Assembly: GCA_027886175.1 (NCBI GenBank)
Contig: JAJNNQ010000004.1
Coordinates: 19,749,001-19,813,000 of the forward strand
DNA from: Phylloscopus collybita
Taxonomy: Eukaryota; Chordata; Aves; Passeriformes; Phylloscopidae
Direction: 5' to 3'
DNA: 64,000 bases
Numbering within the stretch: the first letter of the stretch is position 1; each line of letters begins with the position of its first letter. Of the stretch, positions 36,216 to 50,055 are shown one piece after another. Position numbers and translations under genes: made by a program. The notes beneath the pieces were generated by a model that had not been told where the DNA came from, did not search any database, and worked only from the letters and a program-made list of their open reading frames with translations.

Positions 36216-39200
36216 CACCATCTCTTGAGCATTTAATCCCAACTCTGATAGAAAAGAAGATAAAAAGCAACAGCTACCCTTTAATGAATGATAAATATCA
36301 AGTTCATCCATAGTGTGCTTTCCCAAGGACAGGGCATGGATGGAGTGCCAGATCCAGTGTGCCTCCAGCAGACAAATCCCTTCACACGTGGGTCAGATGG
36401 AATTCCCCGCCTTGTGTCACCTGGATTTTTGTGTGAAGGCTGAAGGCTTTTTCCCTCTTGAGGTACTCCCCCAGTTGCTCCCACTCCCCCCTTTTATGGT
36501 GAGAAGGAGAAAAGGCCTAATTAGACTAAGCAGAATAATTTTCAGATGATCCAGGCAAAGTGTCAAGAGATCAACAGGGCCTTGTTATCTCAAGGCATCT
36601 GCAAAAGGCAGGGAGAGAGGGTCAGGTTAGTTTGAGGAGGTAAGAGCTGTGCAGCTTTAGGCTGGTAGACTTGGTGAGCAGATGCGGGTTGTTCTACTTG
36701 GTTGTTCATTCTAAAATCCATGGGATAACAGTGAAATTTGGGTAAATATTTTAGTAAGCAGGCTTAACTCTCTTCTAAACATGTTGTTTACAACAGCTAA
36801 ATATAATCTCAGCCCTTTGGTATAAATGAAAGTATAAATGAAAGTGACATTTTTAAGGCTGAAGAAAAAGGCAAGACTAAGGACAGCTGCAGAGAAAGAA
36901 GGTACAGACCAATGGAAATGAATGATAGGGACAGTAATGAGAAAGTGATTTCAGTGAAGTTGAGCTGCAGTACAAGGCTGGGACATGCTTTACAAGGAAG
37001 TATGTTGGTAATTATGGCTCTGCAGAGCTGCTCTTCTCCCCAAAACCAGGAGAATAAGTAAGTAACCAGGCTCCCAACTCTGCACTGCCACTGAACACGT
37101 TAGACCAAGATTTATTTTCAAAAGGAACAGAGATATTTCTGATTTTTCAGAAATCTCTCTAAAATTTCTTTCAGATTTCAGAATCCTCTTTCAGACTTTT
37201 TTTGTACTATTACCAGAATCTGTAACTTTCTCAATAGCCAGGTTTCAGGGGGGTTTTTTTGGATGGTTTATTTGTACACAAAGAATCAGCTTCAGATCTT
37301 TTGGCTTAATTCTTGTAGCCCCTTCTTTGGCTCATCCTCCCTCAGAGGTACAGGGCCATATGTTAATTAGGCATCAGGCTAATGGACTTTGGCAATCTGC
37401 AAATTGCAGCTCTAAATCTGCGTTAAACTTGAATACATGGAATCTACTTTCTTTTCAAACAGCTCTCTTAAAAGGCAATTATTAACTAACTAAAATGGCA
37501 GAAACTTATTTCAAATGATCCTTGTTTGTGGTATTTTCTGCATGCATGAGGCAACTCATTTGTTGCCAAAATCAAAGCAAATCATTGTTGGACATCAGAA
37601 CAGCAATTCCTGTCATGTTCCCATAGAATTTGTTCCCATGATGAAAACTAAAGACAATTAGGCAAGATGATGAAAAGATCCTAATAGGATCTCCAAAAAT
37701 TAATGTTTATTTATTTTCTCTTTTTTTTAGCTTGAAGTAAATTTTCCTAATTTTCTACCAAGTCAGAAAACTGATATTGTTTTCTTCTTCTATTTAATAA
37801 GAAGATATATTCATGTTATAGAACACCATAATTGCTTTACAGGCTGCTTCAAGAAAGGAGCATACCTTCTACACAAGAAATCACCTCACCTAAGAGGTTG
37901 GTTTTCCTGTTTTTCTAACCAGTGTTTCCAGTAAAACCGTATTTTTACCTAATCTGAGGAACATTTATAGATCTGAGGGAGATCTATATTTTTTATATAT
38001 TTATCTATATAAATACATATTTCTGGGCTCAGCTCCTGTTTCCCAATGTCACACAGAAATGTGACAACCAGCAGAGTGCTCTCAGGCCAGGTGGAATTTT
38101 TTGATGGGTGGAAATCTGGGGTTTATGATCAGAAAATGATCAATCCTGTGCCACTTGTGAGGGCCCTCGTACAGGACAGAGAGAGTCACTGGCAGCAAAG
38201 AGTGAAAGAGCCGTGGTGAATTATTATGCAGGTGTTTGTAGCTTGATCAGAACCACTTGTTTCTGTGGTGACCTGTCACTCTCAGAAGGTTCTGCTCCAA
38301 ACCAGGGGGCCCTGGGAGCATCAAACACTGGTGGGTGTTATCAGAGAGCATCTTCTGTAGCCACCATGTCCTGTTTGAAACGTTGTGTACCTCTCCTGGC
38401 ACCTGCTTTGATCAGAGAAAATGGGATTCCATGTAATCCTAACTCGTGTGGCACAGACAATGGGATTACACTGCTCCTGGAGAAATGCTTTCTTGCACTA
38501 CCACAGACTACAAAAGAGCCCAGGGGCTAATCAGTTATCAAACTCCTCTGAAAACTAAGGAGAGAGGAAAGATAAAATAACAAAAAGGATTTGTGCTGCT
38601 GTCTAAGTGATAAGAATTAGTGTAATAATACCTAAATTCTCCCCTAATAAAATACAAAATAGAATTTCTAAGGCTCTGAATTTTTCCTGCTAAAAGCAAA
38701 CTGCAGCATTTTCATTAAAGGAAAAATCCACAGCGTTTTCAGTGGAAAAGTGCTTCTCTTTTCCTGGGGAAAATCTGGTTTCTGGTGGTTTACTCCTCAT
38801 GCTTAATTTGGAGTTCCAGAAAATATCTCTCCACCAGTGTATCAGATAATCAGCTACCTTTAGTTCAATTATGTTTGTCAATCCCACATGGTTGGGTGAT
38901 ATAAAGAAACACAGGAAAAGAACAGAGAGACACTTCAAACTTAAATAAAAACAAACAAAACAAAATAAAACTTGGATATAGATTGGGAGGAACTTGGTGC
39001 TGAAGACTGCAGAAGAAATGAGGCAGATGAGGAGTCAGTCCTTTTGGGATGCTGAGAGCCCTTACAATGTGTTTAATGGGAGCTGAATGCACAGAATTGG
39101 GCACTGAAAGATTTATTCACTGGGTTGTTTTCTAATGAGACAGAAGAAAAGATCACAGATGAGAAAAGTAAAATATTCAATAGTTTTGTGATTGCTCTCC

Positions 39201-40098
39201 AGAAGACGATCCTCACAGTTAATAAAACATGGTGATTGCTCCCAATTTAGGCTAGGCTAATTTTTTAGGCTCTTTCAGTCATTTAGTATGAAAAAGCAAA
39301 AATTAAACATTAAAAACATTTTTTTAATGAAAAAGTAAGATTAAAATTCAAGTTCATTAGGTTTTCTTATGGAGCAGAGAGGCTGTGAAACTTCTTTTAG
39401 TAGTCAATTTTTTATCTCTATTCCATTAGACTCAGGTGTTGAAAAGAAAAAAAAAAGAAGTCTTAGGCAGAAAAAAAATCTTATTTTTTTTCCACTCCCT
39501 AATAATGTCATAATACACAGGTTTGAGGTAAATACATATTGTTTTGGGATTATCTGTGGGATAGAATTGATTAGCATCTTCTTGGACCTTTTTATAAAGT
39601 TCTCAATAAAAGATCTTTGCACTTTCTGAGTATCCCTTAATTCTAAGATGCCCCACTGCCAGCCCTCAGCACCTCTGCCCTAGGTGAAAACTGACACCAC
39701 CTCTATTCTCATTTGGATTTTTACCTTCCAAAGGTATTAATTTCAAAGGCCTGGAAAACCTGGCACTAGAAAAACCAGATGGAAAATTACAGAGGGTTTT
39801 GTGCTAATCAGATTAGCAGAAACAGGGCTGCACTTTTTTTTTTCTGGGTGTTTATTGACGGCTGGGTATAGATATTGAAATTTTTATCAGAAATTGTGTT
39901 GCACTCTAATCCAAGTCTATTTTTTATAAAGTCTTTCATGAAGTCATGCTGCCCTATAAAAGCTAAAGAGGCTTCCCCCAGTTCTTGCATTAAGCAACGG
40001 AGATTTGATCACAACCCTACTTAGGAAAATGATAGAAATGAGACTGGCTTTTATTGAAAGGTTCTTTTTTCCCCCTAAACTCCTTGTGCAATTTGCAG
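36216..40098. other. Unique DNA, no gene seen
   Basis: A 12 bp unit TATAAATGAAAG is repeated twice at 36821-36844. AT-rich patches lie near 37985-38015. No exon or repeat family recognised. Confidence 0.5.
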
Positions 40099-40340
40099 CT
40101 GCGGATGAAATGTGTACACAGATGAAGAACTGAGGAGAAGCAGCTGCACTGTTGCCCCAGTTAAATCACTGAACTTGTACTTCAGAGAAGTTTTCTCTGA
40201 CAGAAGTGAAGGCAGCAGCACCTCAGGAACTCATGCAGAACTGGAGGAGCTTTCTCTGGCAGCCACGCATCAGCAACAGAAATCCAAATTAACTGTGTAT
40301 GTTGAATAGCAAGTTTTATGAGAATCAATCAGATACCATC
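40099..40340 (+). other. Speculative non-coding exon
   Basis: A pyrimidine-rich tract ends in TTTGCAG at 40098, and a GTAAGT donor lies at 40341-40346, delimiting 242 bases. Stops interrupt the exon in the frame that carries a 65-codon open stretch (a TGA at 40106), so an internal coding exon is not supported. It could be part of a long non-coding transcript or chance splice-like sites. Confidence 0.12.
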
Positions 40341-43300
40341 GTAAGTGCTGTTCTGTCTGCCTTGGTGCTGAAGAAGTTAAGCTTCACTGGAGAAGTGCAA
40401 TACTAAGCATGCCAGAGGTGATGCATGAGAAATTCAGGAAATGTTGGGCCAAAATACCCGACCAGAGTGTTTACCTTTCATTCATCACTCTGTTCTGTCA
40501 CTCTGAATGCCTTTTTTATATCAATAAAGTGAAGAACAAACTTATCAGTATCTTTGTGAGGATTTACAAGCTTCCTCAGAATCCCCTCAGTTTTTCTGAA
40601 GTGCCAACCTGATATTTGCACTGTGTGCTGCCAATCATCCATCTGCATTCTGTCACAGAGGCCACTTCCCGCAGAAGGTGTGTGGTGCCTAGGGGAGAAG
40701 AAAAGGAGGAAAACATCTTTTCTGTCAGTCTTGTAGCTGTTATATAGCTCTTTCAGTCTTGCACAGTTCAGTCAAGTCATGCTCACCAATCTGGGCTGGA
40801 ATTCCTGAAGGCTCTTAGTGTCTAATTATCTGGAACGACCCCTCTGGATCCTTCCTTTCAAAGGAGCATTTCCCAAATCCTCCACCAGAAGGTGATTCTG
40901 GTCAGTGTCAGATGCACGTGACTATTCCAGAGACTCTGGATTCACCCAAAATTTGGTGACACACTGAAGGGTGGAAGCTTTGTGTCTGCTCACTTAGATT
41001 GAAGTTTCTTTACAGCAAAAGATTTGACAGATGACAAAAGTAACTGTGTAAAACCTGGAGGTGCATGAACACAGGAGATGTGCATTGTACATCCATCATT
41101 TTCATTTCTTTATTCCCCCATGTCTTCATTTCTGCTTCCCATAAAGGGTATTTGAACTGAGAACTCAGGGCTGGGATGATGCTCTGGCTGACCATCAACA
41201 CGTCCAGCACCTGGCACATCACATCAGTTATTTTTGCACAGCTCCTCTTTCCCAGCTCATCCTGACAACTGAAATGGCAGCTGCTCTACAGCACATGCAC
41301 ACCAGGAGTGGGTTTTGCCCTGAGATAATATCATCATCTCCCTGATTGGAAAATTGTGCATCAAAATGTTTAAGCTGGTTGACAAAGGAAAAGAATGAAG
41401 TCCCTGTGAGTGACGAGCAGCTGAGCACGTGAGAGCACAGAAATGGGGATTTTGTGAAATGTGGACTTGTCTCAGAGGCAGTTCCTGTTAACGATGGGAC
41501 AGATCTAATAAAGGCAGCACCTTATCAAGTTACTGTCAATTTTGTGTGAAATTATTGACATCACAACCACATTTTCCACTCGTCTGTGTCATTATGGAAG
41601 CCTCAAAACTCCAGTGGATTTGATTTGCAGGGAAGCAAAGCAGATGAATTGTCCTGGAAGACAAATCATTGCTTCACATGGATAAGACCTGATTACTTCT
41701 GTTTTCTTAGCAAGCAACAGCAAAAGATTGTATGGGTATATAAGACTGAAATTAAAATGTAGATTTCCAGAAAAAAGAGCAGTAAGAAAGACTGACAGCT
41801 GACTGATGCTGTGCTCTCCTAGAGCAGTAATTATTGCTGCTTTCAAGCTTTCACATTTTCCCTATTAACCTTCTCATAATTTGTTGCAAACCTGCTTTTA
41901 TTTTCTTAATATTTCTCTGAGAGGTTTCTGAGCCATCAATTTGGAGATTTTGAGCATGAGCAAGTTGTGTGCCTGGCCAGCCAGGAGGGTGATCAGGCTT
42001 TGCCTGGTGCTGCTTCTTGTGCATCCGCCTGCTCCCATTTTCCTTCATTGGCTGCTTGGGAAATGAACCATTTCCCTGAAAATCAGGTGTTTACTGCCCT
42101 GTGATATAGGGAGATACTGGTGACCGGTGCCTTACAGACTGCAAATTCACAAGCAGTAAGGTTTGTCAATGGTATAAAAGAATAAAAAGAGACACTTTAA
42201 AAATTGTTTTCGCTGCCCCAGGAAATGTCTCGTGCACATTGTGCCTTTTGAAACTGCCGTGTCTGGCACCATTTTCTTTTTTTTTTTTTTCCTTCTTCAG
42301 ATGTGCATTGTTTGAATGCAAATATATCAATAAATATAAGCTTAAAGACATTTTAAATGATCAGCAAATCCCATTCAATTTGAAATGTTTGGCAAGTCTT
42401 CACAGTGTCATTGAGGAAAAGGAGGATGCCCAGGATGGTCAACCTGGTAGAAGATCCCACAGATTCCACAGTTCTTTGTAATTTTTGGACAGTGTGCAGG
42501 TCCATTTTTTTTGGTGGGTTTTTTTCCTTGTTTTTGGGCACACATGTTCCATGTAAACCCTCAAAATGTCTGCTTGAACTATTCCTTGATACTGTTTCAT
42601 ACAGTAAATAATTTTAATGAAAAAGACTTAATTGTTACACTTTCTTAAGTGTATTTTATTTATGGCCTATTTTAGGATAACTTCTGATTATTCTGATCAT
42701 CAAATTATAGGAAGTATTTTGCTCCCTCCCTTCATCCCTGCTCCTTCACTTAGCTGGATTTGCAGGAGATGCATTTAGCTAATAGAACAAGAAATTACAA
42801 GAGTATGAATAATTGTTTTTAAATGCTATTTAAAGTCCTATATATAGCATGAGTTTCCTGGAAATCTTTCCACATAGTGTTTGGTAGGAAATAGTCTCCA
42901 AGCAGGTTACAATGTTAATTTGATAGCTAAACCTTTCCCAATAGTCGTGTTCTTGATTTGCTTATAAAAGAAATCCCATTTTAGGCTGAGTGATTGCAAT
43001 CAATTTGCTGTTACCAAGTTATCAGAGAAAGGAGCTGTACCCCATCATATGGAAAAAAAATCCCAAAATAATAATGTTAGCAAAAGCATTTTTAAAATTC
43101 CATCCTGAAATGTGTGGTTTAGGCCAGTTTTTATCCAACTGCTCAGTTAAAATGCAAAGAGAGGTTAATATGATAAAATATGGGATTACTTAAGCTGTTA
43201 ATTTTCTAGCCAAGTTTAGATGAATATCATGGACTGGGATGCTAAAAGCCATCTAACATAAATGTTTAATGAACAAATAAAGCTGTCAAAGGCAAATGTG

Positions 43301-44933
43301 CACTGCACATTATGGATGTATTTGCCTTGGGTAGATCCTGCAATCAGAATCACTGTCTGATCAAAGGCCTACGGTCTGTTTTCAACAATTTTAGTATTTT
43401 TTAATAGTCTGCTCACAGGCTGGTTTTGTAGGGTTGTGTGGCTTGCTTTTCAGGCCAGAATTAGAGGACCAGTTGTACAATTTCTCAGGCTTTCCAGGCT
43501 TGCAAGTATTTTTATCCACTTGACCAAATTTCAGCTGTGAGCCTCCTGCCCAGCTTCTAAAAAACCACAGAAACTAGGACAAAATTCTTCTTTTTTGCAT
43601 CTAAACACAGGACCTCAGGGCTGAAACTTCCCAGGAATATCTTAAAGGATTTAGCAGAAAGTAGCAAATTCCCTCCTAGAAGAAAATATTGTTTCTACCT
43701 CAAGTGTTTCTAACACAATCCACGGAACATCACCACACTGCAAAGATCCATTTTCTCTATTTAATAATAAACCTTGAAGAGATTTCTACAATATGTTTTT
43801 AGGACTCCCTAGAACCCATGCTTTCATTTCCATTTGGATATGTTTCATATAAGGCACTATTGATTTTCCAGCCAACACGGATCTTTGGGAAAAAAAAAAT
43901 AATGATTTAGCCTTTCACTGTGGATTCTTCTCATTTAAAGGCCTGTAGAATGGTTTTGGAATGCTGACTCACTGAAGATTTTTCCTTTTTAAATTTTTTT
44001 TTCCTAGGGAGGTCTAATCCCTACCAAAATCCTAATATTTGTAGTGAGGAGATTTCTTAAAAAAAAAAAAATTAAGATTGTGTGCTGAGTGGAAGAATTA
44101 CTATAAGCTCTGGTGAGAGTGATTATATGCATTTTCTTCAACACATCAGTAGAAACTACACTAATTTCAGCAATTCCTTGTGTGTAAAAGGGCATCACTT
44201 CTATTGCAGTCTTCCTACAACGTTTTACTGAAGAGTTACCTTTCAACCCAAGGACTTCATTTTATTAAGACCTGGAAAGAAAATGAACATTTCTTTGGAT
44301 AAAAAAGATAATGTGACATTAAAGTTTGAAAAGTTGATGTTCGAGAGTGTAGAAATAAATGGCCCAAACCTGGCAAACAGCATGTTCTACAAGAAAATAA
44401 ATTAGAGTGGCATAACTACAGTGACTGCTGAATTTGTACTAATCATTTGTAAATTAAATCCTCTTTTCATTAGCATTTCCATGCTTGCATGCATAATTTA
44501 CAACAAAGGTTTGCAGGCACTAACACAGTTTTCATAAATTAGTTGTAATTTTGGTGTTGCTGAAACCTTGGAAACTTTTTAATGCAGTTGGATTTTTACA
44601 TAGGAGGAAAAAGAGTAACCTTGATTTTCTAGAAGTCAGATTTAGTGTTTAAAATGTATGCAACAGGCCTGATTTCCATTCTGTATTTCTTTCTATAGCA
44701 GCCTGAATGCAAAATAAGTATAAAAAATGACCACAGCCACCAGAGCAAAAGACTGGGTTTAAGGCCTGTTCCCTGTAAAATGCTGGAATTGTTTTCTAGG
44801 TGGGCACAGGCTGAGAATCATACAGGTTGTTGGATAGGGATTTAATACAGCTTTACCTAATAGGACTAGGAAATTATATTAAGTCCCTGGGATTTTAAAT
44901 TATCTGAGGTTGAGAATGCTAAGATAATTTTAA
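40341..44933. other. Unique AT-rich DNA, no gene seen
   Basis: Contains a T-run at about 42279-42290 and short A-runs near 44060. No recognisable exon, LTR or CR1. Confidence 0.5.

Positions 44934-44984
<51 letters not shown>
44934..44984 (+). repeat. (ATT)n microsatellite
   Basis: About 17 uninterrupted ATT trinucleotides. Confidence 0.97.
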
Positions 44985-44985
<1 letters not shown>

Positions 44986-47900
44986 CTGTTAATATTCTGA
45001 TGGGGGAAGCTCTTTTAGGGGATCTGGCTACCTTTACATTTTGAGAAAATTTAACTGTGATTCTGGTCTGGAAGTGTTCAATTATGTTTCTAGCAATAGG
45101 TTGGAAACCATAACTCTAAATACTCACTTGACCACACTTTGTGAATTAAATGCATATTTAGCATGGTTCCTTTGCTCTTGCTTTCACTTGTACAAATGTC
45201 CTTGGAACAAGGAGGAAGCTCCTGGGAGCTGGGATATGGAACGTGGGCAGGGCGGACAGGTTCTTCTTCACTTCTTCAGCCCTGATCCCAGCATTTGTGC
45301 AAGGAGAGGAACAGAAAATCCATTTCTGTGTAACCATCTTCCAGCAAAAACCTCTGCAGCTGATCAGAACAGGCTGAGACCAAGTGGCTGAAGAGAACAG
45401 GATGAGGTGGAATTGTGTCCAAACTCTCCGCAGTGCTGGGAAGGACTGGCTGCTCCCCTGCTTTGTGTGATCAGAGCCCTGCTCTGTGACCTGCTGGGCA
45501 GAGAGGGCTTGATGTATTATTGTTTTATGAAGCAAAGTCCATTCAGAATTTATGGGATGTCTGTACCCTTGGTTTCAATGGGTTCTGCTGAGTGGGAAAA
45601 CCAAAATATTGCAGTTATTGTTGGTGTCACGCAGCTCTGCAATGGCACTCCCACCCTCAGGAGGTGGGAACAGCACTGAAATTGTGTGACCATTGAACAC
45701 AAGGAAATGAAAGGCTGGAGAGCCTTTAAAATAGCATTATTATGTGGTTCATGAAAGCGAAGGAATTCTGGCTTGTGGAAACAGCAGCTCTTTGAATGTG
45801 CTTGGAGGGGCGTGCAGTGGATGTGTAGACTGAGGCTGTGCATGACCCTGCACAATGGGATTTGATGAGAGCAGTGTGAGATCCTTCTCTGTATCTTTGG
45901 TTTTTATTTCTTGGAGGCTTTGGTGGTGTGGGTAAGACATTAATACAGCCCCCCCCCCCCCGACAAAAAAAATGAATATATTTATCCCACAGAGATTAGA
46001 ATTTTAATTTCATGGGGAAAGCCAGAACAAACCATTCTACAGCTCTGGTTGGCAGTGGGGAATTTTAATGCCCCTTTTCTATCAGCATCATCCTTTAGTC
46101 ATTGTGTGGGAACCAAATCTTGCTTCCAAGCCATGTCCTGCAATGTCAGGCAGGCTGAGCTTCCCCTGGATTTTTTTTTTTCCTGAGTCCTGCCAGCTGA
46201 GAGGTGCTGTGCTGATCCTCTGCTACTTGTGGATGTAAATTGAATTGTGACAAATACACAGAGCAGTGTATGGCCTGGAGACTGAAATCAATGCTTGCAT
46301 GTGCTCAAACAAAATTATTTTTTCACTTGCAGCTCTCTTAAGTGAAGTCACTTTAAAGGGGCTGCATATTTTGTAGTTTGCACGCATTGCTTTTTCCTTC
46401 CTGAAGAGAAACATCGAAACAATAAATCATCACTAGGGGAAGTTTTCTCATGTTTAGTGATTTCATGAGAGATATTTTTCTACCTATGTAATATGCAAAT
46501 AACTTCTCAGGCATATGGGAAACAGAAATTGGTTTGTTTTACACTGAAGACGTGAGTATAAAATGTCTGTGGGTTTGGGGATTTTTTTCTTTTTGGGCTA
46601 ACTTCACAAACCAAATTGGTTAACAGGAATGTGTGCATCAAAATTTTTATAAGGTTTAGAGCTTGAATTTACAGCCCCCATTACATCCACTGAAAGATCT
46701 GCCTGTGTGTTTTGAAACCAAATTTCAAAGTGTTTTTTGGGCAGTTTTAGGATAGTGTTATAAGGAAGAATTTTAGTATGGTAGTAAAATCTTACATCTG
46801 CTTTATGAGAGAGACAAATGTAGGTTTCTTAAGCAGAATATTATCATATAGAATGCCTGTAAGATTTGTTAGAAAATCAAACTTAAAAGACTGTCATTTT
46901 CTTTTGAGAGACAATTTAGATCACACATTACCCCAAAAAATCTTATAACTCTAACTAAAGTTAGTAGAAAGAACTCCCTCTGTAAGTGCACAAGCACTTT
47001 AAACCTATTCTTTTTAAAATTGATTGCTTAAGTGGAAATAAAATTAAGCTATAATATCTGCATCCAGTCATTAAAAATTTGAGAAATTAAAACAAACTCA
47101 TTCTTCATTTTTGCCATGAAAGGTGACCAAAGCCCAGCTTCCAAAGAGTTTGGGGAACAGTATAATTTGGCCCTTGGTGTTTTAAAGCTCAAAATATCTG
47201 TGTGAATATTACCCAAGGTTGTTTCATCAGTGCCAATACAACACCCAGTGAAGCTGTTATGGGGGCAGACCTGTTTGGCTCACTGGCATTCCCATGGAGG
47301 AGCCCTGGAGAATTTATCCAAGGTTAGAGTAACATTTTTGTTGTGTTGCATGTATAACTCAGAAGAAGAATGAAATGGAGGAAAACATTTTCCTCAGATT
47401 TGTTTTTTCTCTCTTCACCCACTTTTCAGGAACATTTTTGTTTTCTGCGTGGAACGGACACAGAACCTTCAGTTTTCATGGAAACAGAATTGTCTCAACC
47501 TGCATAATGGCATGACTGGATTCACTGAACCATAAACTCTTGAAAATTTTTGCCCAACCCAACCTAATTCTGCTGAAATGATAGAACTACTGTACAATAT
47601 TTGAGGTTAGCCTGAGTGCTCTGAATCAATCCTGTCCCCAAGGCAGGAGGAGGGGAAGTGGGATCAGCAGAGGAGCTGTAACTACATCTCCTGGCCACAG
47701 ATAAGATCAAGGGCAGAGAAAAGCAGAAGTGGTCAGCTGAAACGTACAGGACAATTCCTCAGCAATTGCAATAATAATAATGACGATACTGAAATACCAC
47801 TGAATCTGAGTACCCAATTTTAGACTTCTCTGGAATATCTGCATTTCAGTAGAAGGGAAAATTCCTTCAAAATTCAAAGGAAGTTGCCCACATTAATCCG

Positions 47901-48706
47901 AAGCTTGTTTTTTATGGCTTAGAGCCCCTTAAATGGAAAACTGGTGTAAAGGACTTCGAAATTACTCTTTTTCCCTCCTTGCTGACCTTGTGTTTAAGTA
48001 AGAGGAGTTGAATGAAATTTATTGGCAGCTTTTATAATTGTTTTGAAACCACTCTGCCTTCTCGCTTTGTAACTGAATGAGTTGGCAAAGCTTTCCAAAA
48101 GAGCCAATAAGGTCATTGGAAAATTGCTGGCCTCAGCCTTACTTAAAACAACGTTTGTTAACTTACGTTGCATTTACTCTTAAAAACAAATTAACAATTT
48201 AAAACACTGGTAAAACATTGATTGGCCAATTATAGTGGAATTTCTGTGAAGTATATAGAGCATTACCTCCTCATTAATAACACATTAATTCTTCATTGTT
48301 GCATCATTACAATGAACAGCAGAAGGATTAAAAATATCTGGTCACAGTTACCCAAAATCATTCCCAGTTTGGAAAATTATTTGGCCCATGGTCATCCCAT
48401 GAATACATTGTGTTACAGTGATCCAGTGTGCTCTTAGTAACATGAGGGAAAAAAAAAAAATCAAATGCTGCAGTCACACCTTTTGGGGCATTAGCTGCAA
48501 TGTATCCAAGGAAAACAAACATGAACACATGAAATGTGAAATCTCAGCCTCTTTCCTTTGCTTTAACCAAGGTCCAGCAGAGTTCTGTGATCAGGGTTTA
48601 AAGTGCATTAGAAGGCATTTGGCCTGTCTTTTTCTGGCAGATAATTTTCACTGTTTTATGAAAAATTGAAGGGCTTGGGCAGCTATTGAAATCAATTCAG
48701 TGCATT
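44985..48706. other. Unique DNA, no gene seen
   Basis: GC-richer around 45160-45700. There, open frames of 116 codons (45041-45391, +) and 125 codons (45158-45535, -) overlap on opposite strands, without motifs. A C13 run is listed separately. Confidence 0.5.
45949..45961 (+). repeat. C13 homopolymer
   Basis: Thirteen consecutive C followed by GAC and an A-run. Long C/G homopolymers are rare and prone to sequencing error. Confidence 0.9.
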
Positions 48707-48765
48707 AAGAAAAACAAAAAAAAGCCAACAGAAAAAAACACACAAAACAAAAAAAAACAGCAAAA
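48707..48765 (-). repeat. A/C low-complexity tract
   Basis: AAAAACAAAA-type tract with CACACAAAAC, rich in T/G on the - strand. Followed by an A-run at about 48794-48810. Confidence 0.8.
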
Positions 48766-49011
48766 CCAGCAAGTGCTGCCAGTTGCTGTTTCAAAAAAAA
48801 AAAAAAAAAGGTAAATAATAAAAAGAAAGTTTACATAAATATCAAACCAGGTGAAATCTGATTTACATTCTACAGAATTGGAAAGGTGACTGGGTATCAC
48901 AACACTGTGTTTGGAAATAATAAAAGTTATAACATTTTTCAAATTAAAAAAATATCAAAGCACTTCTTTGTGACATGATGAAATATTTTAACCTTTTCAG
49001 AATTATTTTTT

Positions 49012-49185
49012 AGGGTTTTTTTTTTTGTTTGTTTTTGTTTGTTTTTTGTTTGTTTCGTTGTTTTTTGGTTTGTGGGTTTTTTATTATTTTTGGGGGGGTT
49101 TGTTTGTTTTTGTGTGGTTGTTTTGTTTGTTTGTTTTTTGGTTTTTTGTTTGGTTGGTTTTTTGTTTGTTTTGGTTTTTTTCTTT
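49012..49185 (+). repeat. T/G low-complexity tract
   Basis: TTTG and GTTT units with a G7 run near 49091-49097. Almost no C. Confidence 0.93.
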
Positions 49186-49340
49186 TCTTACAGGAAAGTA
49201 TTAACAAACTCTTTTAACCACTGCATCTACATTTTCCACAGCAAGTTTCTGCTCAAAAACTCCATTCTACTAATCATAAATCTTTGTTCCCCTTCATCCA
49301 GCTGATGGATCCTTGGGTGTATCATCCAAAGAGTTGGGAC

Positions 49341-49573
49341 AGAAAGGAAGGGAAAGGGAAAGGGGAAAGGGAAAGAAGGGAAAGGGAAAGGGAAAGGGAA
49401 AGGGAAAGGGAAAGGGAAAGGGAAAGGGAAAGGGAAAGGGAAAGGGAAAGGGAAAGGGAAAGGGAAAGGGAAAGGGAAAGGGAAAGGGAAAGGGAAAGGG
49501 AAAGGGAAAGGGAAAGGGAAAGGGAAAGGGAAAGGGAAAGGGAAAGGGAAAGGGAAAGGGAAAGGGAAAGGAA
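49341..49573 (+). repeat. (GGGAAA)n polypurine array
   Basis: A 233-base pure purine tract. After a slightly irregular start, about 32 uninterrupted GGGAAA hexamers run from about 49379 to 49571. Each unit supplies a G-triplet with an AAA spacer, so many overlapping G-quadruplex patterns are present. Open frames of alternating Lys/Gly, Arg/Glu or Pro/Phe cross it and are artefacts. Confidence 0.97.
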
Positions 49574-49825
49574 TGGAACTGGGGCAAGGAGGCCCTGGGG
49601 GACAGTTCTGCCCAGCTGCCTGCCAAAGCACCCTGCCCAAGGAAACCACCCCAGGTGATCTGTCTGCTCCACTGTCTGGCATTCATTTGTATTTTTATTC
49701 ATTCCAGGGGATGGAATTTGTGGAGCTCTTATGGGACGAAGAGTTCAGGACTCCACTCTCCACAATGTCTCCTGGAGAAGCTTCTTCATGGAAAAGAAAT
49801 TGAGTTCTAAACCACAGTGAAAACT

Positions 49826-50055
49826 CTAATTTATTTTTTTATTTTTTTTTTTTTTACTGGTTTTGTTGTTGTTGTTGTTTTTGTTTGGGGGTTTTGTTTG
49901 TTTGTTTGTTGTTTGGTTTGGTTTGGGGTTTGTTTTTGGTTTTTTTTTGTTTTGTTTTGTGGGTTTTTTTTGTGTGTGTGTATGTGTTTGTTGGGTTTTT
50001 ATTGGTTTTGGGGTGGTTTTTTTTTGGTTTTTCTTGGTTGTTTGGTTTTTTTTGG
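49826..50055 (+). repeat. T/G low-complexity tract
   Basis: T-runs, GTT, GTTT and GTGTGT units, only about 250 bases after the GGGAAA array. Almost no C or A. Confidence 0.93.

Noticed and set aside
49227..49810. Frames of alternating Lys-Gly, Arg-Glu, Pro-Phe or Leu-Ser up to 165 codons
   Set aside because: Translation of the GGGAAA array in all frames.
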